From assembly GCA_030425385.1 (NCBI GenBank), contig JAUIAH010000002.1, forward strand, positions 186,001-250,000: a stretch of DNA of 64,000 nucleotides, read 5' to 3'. The position numbers were made by a program, and so were the translations under genes. Every line of letters begins with the position of its first letter. Within the stretch, counting starts at the first letter, position 1. Origin of the DNA: Verrucomicrobiia bacterium. Lineage in GTDB: Bacteria > Verrucomicrobiota > Verrucomicrobiia > Verrucomicrobiales > DEV007. The notes below the pieces were generated by a model. The model did no database searches. It was given only the letters and a program-made list of their open reading frames with translations, and was not told the DNA's origin. Below, piece after piece: positions 61,790-64,000 of this stretch.

Positions 61790-64000
61790 GTGCACGCCCA
61801 CCTCTATTTCCTGAAATGCCTCACTTTATCCCTGGTTTCCCTGCTCCTGGCACGCGGAGTCCAGGCGGAAATTCGCTTCAATCGCGATATCCGTCCGCTA
61901 CTGTCCGACAACTGCTTTGCCTGTCATGGCCCCGATGAATCGACCCGAGAGGCAGGCCTTCGCCTTGATGTCCGAAAGGCTGCCGTCACCACGCACCAGG
62001 GAACCGCAGCCATCGTTCCAGGTGATGCGGGGGCGAGCGCGATCGTCGCCCGGATGACGACCACGGATCCCGATGAACGCATGCCGCCGCCTGGTTCTGA
62101 CAAAGCACTCCAGCCCGAAGAGATTGCCTTGCTCAAACAATGGATTGATGAGGGGGCGCCCTACGAGGGACATTGGTCCTACGAGCCCCCCAAACGCACG
62201 ACATCGCTACGAGGCACCGCCGCCATCGATCATTTCATCCTTCAACGTTTCGCCGAGGCAGGAGCGGAGCCCCTTCCACTAGCAGAACCCCATGAATTGG
62301 TGCGGCGCTTGCATTTCGACCTCACCGGCCTTCCCCCCACCTCGGAAGACGTGGCCACCTTTCAAATGGCCTTCGCCATAGAGCCGTCCGCAGCCGTCGC
62401 CGAGCGTGCGGAGATGTTGATCGCCTCCTCACGCTATGGCGAAAGGATGGCGGCCTTCTGGCTGGATCTCGTGCGCTACGCGGACACCATCGGCTATCAT
62501 AGTGACAATCCGATGCCGGTCGCTCTCTACCGCGAATGGGTGATCAATGCCTTCAACGCCAATCAGCCATTCGACCAGTTCACTCGCTGGCAACTAGCCG
62601 GCGATCTCCTTCCCCAGCCCACGACCGAACAGAAGATCGCCTCGGGATACAATCGGCTCTTACAAACTACCGAAGAAGGCGGCGCCCAAGAGAAAGAGTA
62701 TCGCGCCATCTACGCAGCCGATCGAGTTCGCAATGTCTCCAACGTTTGGTTAGGCGGCACCCTCGGCTGCGCGCAGTGCCACGATCATAAATACGATCCC
62801 TACACCATGCGTGACTTCTACGCCATGGCAGCCTTCTTCGCCGATGTGCAAGAGCGTGGTGTGGGCAAGCGCGAAGGGGCGCTTGAGCTTCCCACGCCTG
62901 CTCAGGAGCAGGAACGCGCCTCACTCCGCGCAAGCGTCCACGAGCGAGAATCGACAAAGAAAGCCGCTGATGAAAGCCTGAAAACCGCCGGAAGCGGCCA
63001 GAGAAAAGCGGCGAAAGCGGCAGTGGACGCCGCTCAGAAACGCTTAGACGATGCCAAACAAGCTCTCGCGAAACTGGAGGAATCCATTCCTCGCACCCTG
63101 ATTACCGTGGCCTTGAAGGAACCCCGACCAACGCGCATTCTACACCGCGGGAATTGGCAGGATGATAGTGGCGCGCTCGTAGGACCTGCCGTGCCCGCGT
63201 TTCTCGGCAAGGTCGAAGCCACCCACGCGCGCCCCAGTCGACTCGACTTGGCCAATTGGCTCATCGGCCCTGACAATCCCACCACGGCGCGCGCCTTCGT
63301 CAACCGCCTGTGGAAAGTCTTCTACGGCGCAGGCCTCTCCCGTAATGTCGACGACCTCGGTTCCCAGGGGCAATGGCCCACCCACCCCGAACTGCTTGAT
63401 TGGCTCGCGGTAGAGTTCGTGGAGAGCGGCTGGGACGTCAAGCACATGGTGCGACTGCTCGTGAATACGCAAGCCTACGCGCGCAGCTCCCGTCTGCCTG
63501 CAGAATGGCGCCAACGAGACCCTAACAACACTCTCCTAGTGGGCCAAACACGTTTCCGCTTGGATGCTGAGATGGTTCGCGACAATGCCCTCGCCATCAG
63601 TGGCCTCCTTGTCGAAACGTTAGGTGGGGAAAGCATCAAGCCCTACCAACCAGCAGGCTACTGGCAACATCTGAATTTCCCCCGCCGCCAGTGGGCGCAT
63701 GACCAGGATGCCAATCAATACCGACGCGCCCTCTACACGCATTGGCAGCGCAGTTTCCTCCATCCAGCCATGCTCGCATTCGATGCGCCCTCCCGAGAAG
63801 AATGCACCGCAGAGCGCCCCCGCTCGAACACCCCCCTGCAAGCGCTCGTCCTTCTCAATGACCCCACCTATGTAGAAGCCGCCCGCGCCTTCGCTGAACG
63901 CATCCTCGCAGAGGGTGGCGAGGACATCACGGCTCGCATTGCTTGGGCCACGCGCACCGCGCTCTCACGACCGGCTTCCAGCCAAGAAGCCTCCCTGTTA
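61790..64000 (+). CDS. PSCyt1/DUF1549/DUF1553 cytochrome-like protein, 5' part
   Basis: An open frame from the GTG at 61790 to the end of the window (737 residues, no stop reached). A signal peptide (ending near GVQA) is followed by a planctomycete cytochrome domain with heme motif DNCFACHGPDE (Cys42, Cys45, His46) and RMPPPGSDKALQPEEIALLK. DUF1549 follows (LVRRLHFDLTGLPPTSEDV, FWLDLVRYADTIGYHSDN) with a second CXXCH at 327-331 (LGCAQCHDHKYDPY). A coiled-coil insert lies around 390-425, then DUF1553 begins (RLDLANWLIGPDNPTTARAF, NTPLQALVLLNDP). Such proteins are PVC-specific and often sit beside sulfatase or DUF1501 genes. The exact reaction is not established. Confidence 0.9.
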   Translation, partial: MHAHLYFLKCLTLSLVSLLLARGVQAEIRFNRDIRPLLSDNCFACHGPDESTREAGLRLDVRKAAVTTHQGTAAIVPGDAGASAIVARMTTTDPDERMPPPGSDKALQPEEIALLKQWIDEGAPYEGHWSYEPPKRTTSLRGTAAIDHFILQRFAEAGAEPLPLAEPHELVRRLHFDLTGLPPTSEDVATFQMAFAIEPSAAVAERAEMLIASSRYGERMAAFWLDLVRYADTIGYHSDNPMPVALYREWVINAFNANQPFDQFTRWQLAGDLLPQPTTEQKIASGYNRLLQTTEEGGAQEKEYRAIYAADRVRNVSNVWLGGTLGCAQCHDHKYDPYTMRDFYAMAAFFADVQERGVGKREGALELPTPAQEQERASLRASVHERESTKKAADESLKTAGSGQRKAAKAAVDAAQKRLDDAKQALAKLEESIPRTLITVALKEPRPTRILHRGNWQDDSGALVGPAVPAFLGKVEATHARPSRLDLANWLIGPDNPTTARAFVNRLWKVFYGAGLSRNVDDLGSQGQWPTHPELLDWLAVEFVESGWDVKHMVRLLVNTQAYARSSRLPAEWRQRDPNNTLLVGQTRFRLDAEMVRDNALAISGLLVETLGGESIKPYQPAGYWQHLNFPRRQWAHDQDANQYRRALYTHWQRSFLHPAMLAFDAPSREECTAERPRSNTPLQALVLLNDPTYVEAARAFAERILAEGGEDITARIAWATRTALSRPASSQEASLL

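Overview
The window (about 57% GC by eye) reads as chromosomal DNA of a bacterium of the PVC group, most likely Verrucomicrobiota. The evidence is a mixture of housekeeping genes with families typical of that group: a planctomycete-type cytochrome protein with PSCyt1, DUF1549 and DUF1553 regions at the right edge, a large secreted propeller/HEAT/cupredoxin protein, a sulfatase, an SHD1-domain protease, and a secreted protein ending in a DDADGNGEANLLAYF-type tail. Signal peptides, a TolC protein, a secretin, L25 of the CTC type and a lipid A synthase N-terminal-like protein show a diderm cell. No phage, insertion sequence or CRISPR array was seen, and no rRNA gene.

Layout. 1-5.2 kb: end of a secretin gene, a small entericidin-like lipoprotein, a 896-residue TPR protein and a one-heme cytochrome-like protein. 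5.2-8.3 kb: a leftward translation cluster in the order rpsB, tsf, tRNA-Ala(CGC), rplY, pth, with a good promoter upstream of rpsB. 8.3-15.3 kb: a KefB-like antiporter, recF, and a translationally coupled pair made of a GalU-like nucleotidyltransferase and a very large sugar kinase/nucleotidyltransferase fusion. 15.5-26.6 kb, mostly rightward: cyclic-nucleotide-binding protein, RND exporter, sufT, sulfatase, rlmN, GDPD, a secreted repeat protein and purD. 27.3-27.7 kb: a long, structured, AT-rich control region ahead of an NtrC-like regulator whose sigma-54 contact loop is missing. 29.2-32.1 kb: SH3 lipoprotein, fucU, metalloprotease, LAB_N protein. 32.1-34.6 kb: an AstE-like amidohydrolase, RimK and a retropepsin-like protease in one operon. 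34.7-37.8 kb: the multidomain secreted protein. 37.8-45.2 kb: a tightly overlapping five-gene operon encoding TolC, two PhnD-like binding proteins, a histidine kinase and a receiver-kinase-receiver hybrid. 45.3-58.5 kb: DUF502, a partial amino-acid ABC importer, a response regulator, lgt, a GT39-like enzyme, ligA, a KDPG aldolase, and the pgpH/ybeY/dinB run. 58.8-64 kb: a shortened Wzz-like protein, a sodium:solute symporter, and the PSCyt protein that runs off the window.

The most system-like region is the 37.8-45.2 kb operon. All five genes overlap or abut, so two tandem periplasmic binding proteins, an outer-membrane TolC with a strange extracellular heptapeptide repeat, and a two-protein phosphorelay are probably made together. 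There is no permease, ATPase or membrane-fusion partner, which suggests sensing rather than import. The second notable theme is sugar activation: an FKP-like kinase fused in unusual order to a UDPGP-type transferase, with a fucose mutarotase gene and a sulfatase elsewhere in the window. This is compatible with use of sulfated or fucosylated polysaccharides, but that link is inferred. Shine-Dalgarno sequences are weak or absent before many starts, so several starts were chosen from signal peptides and gene overlaps.
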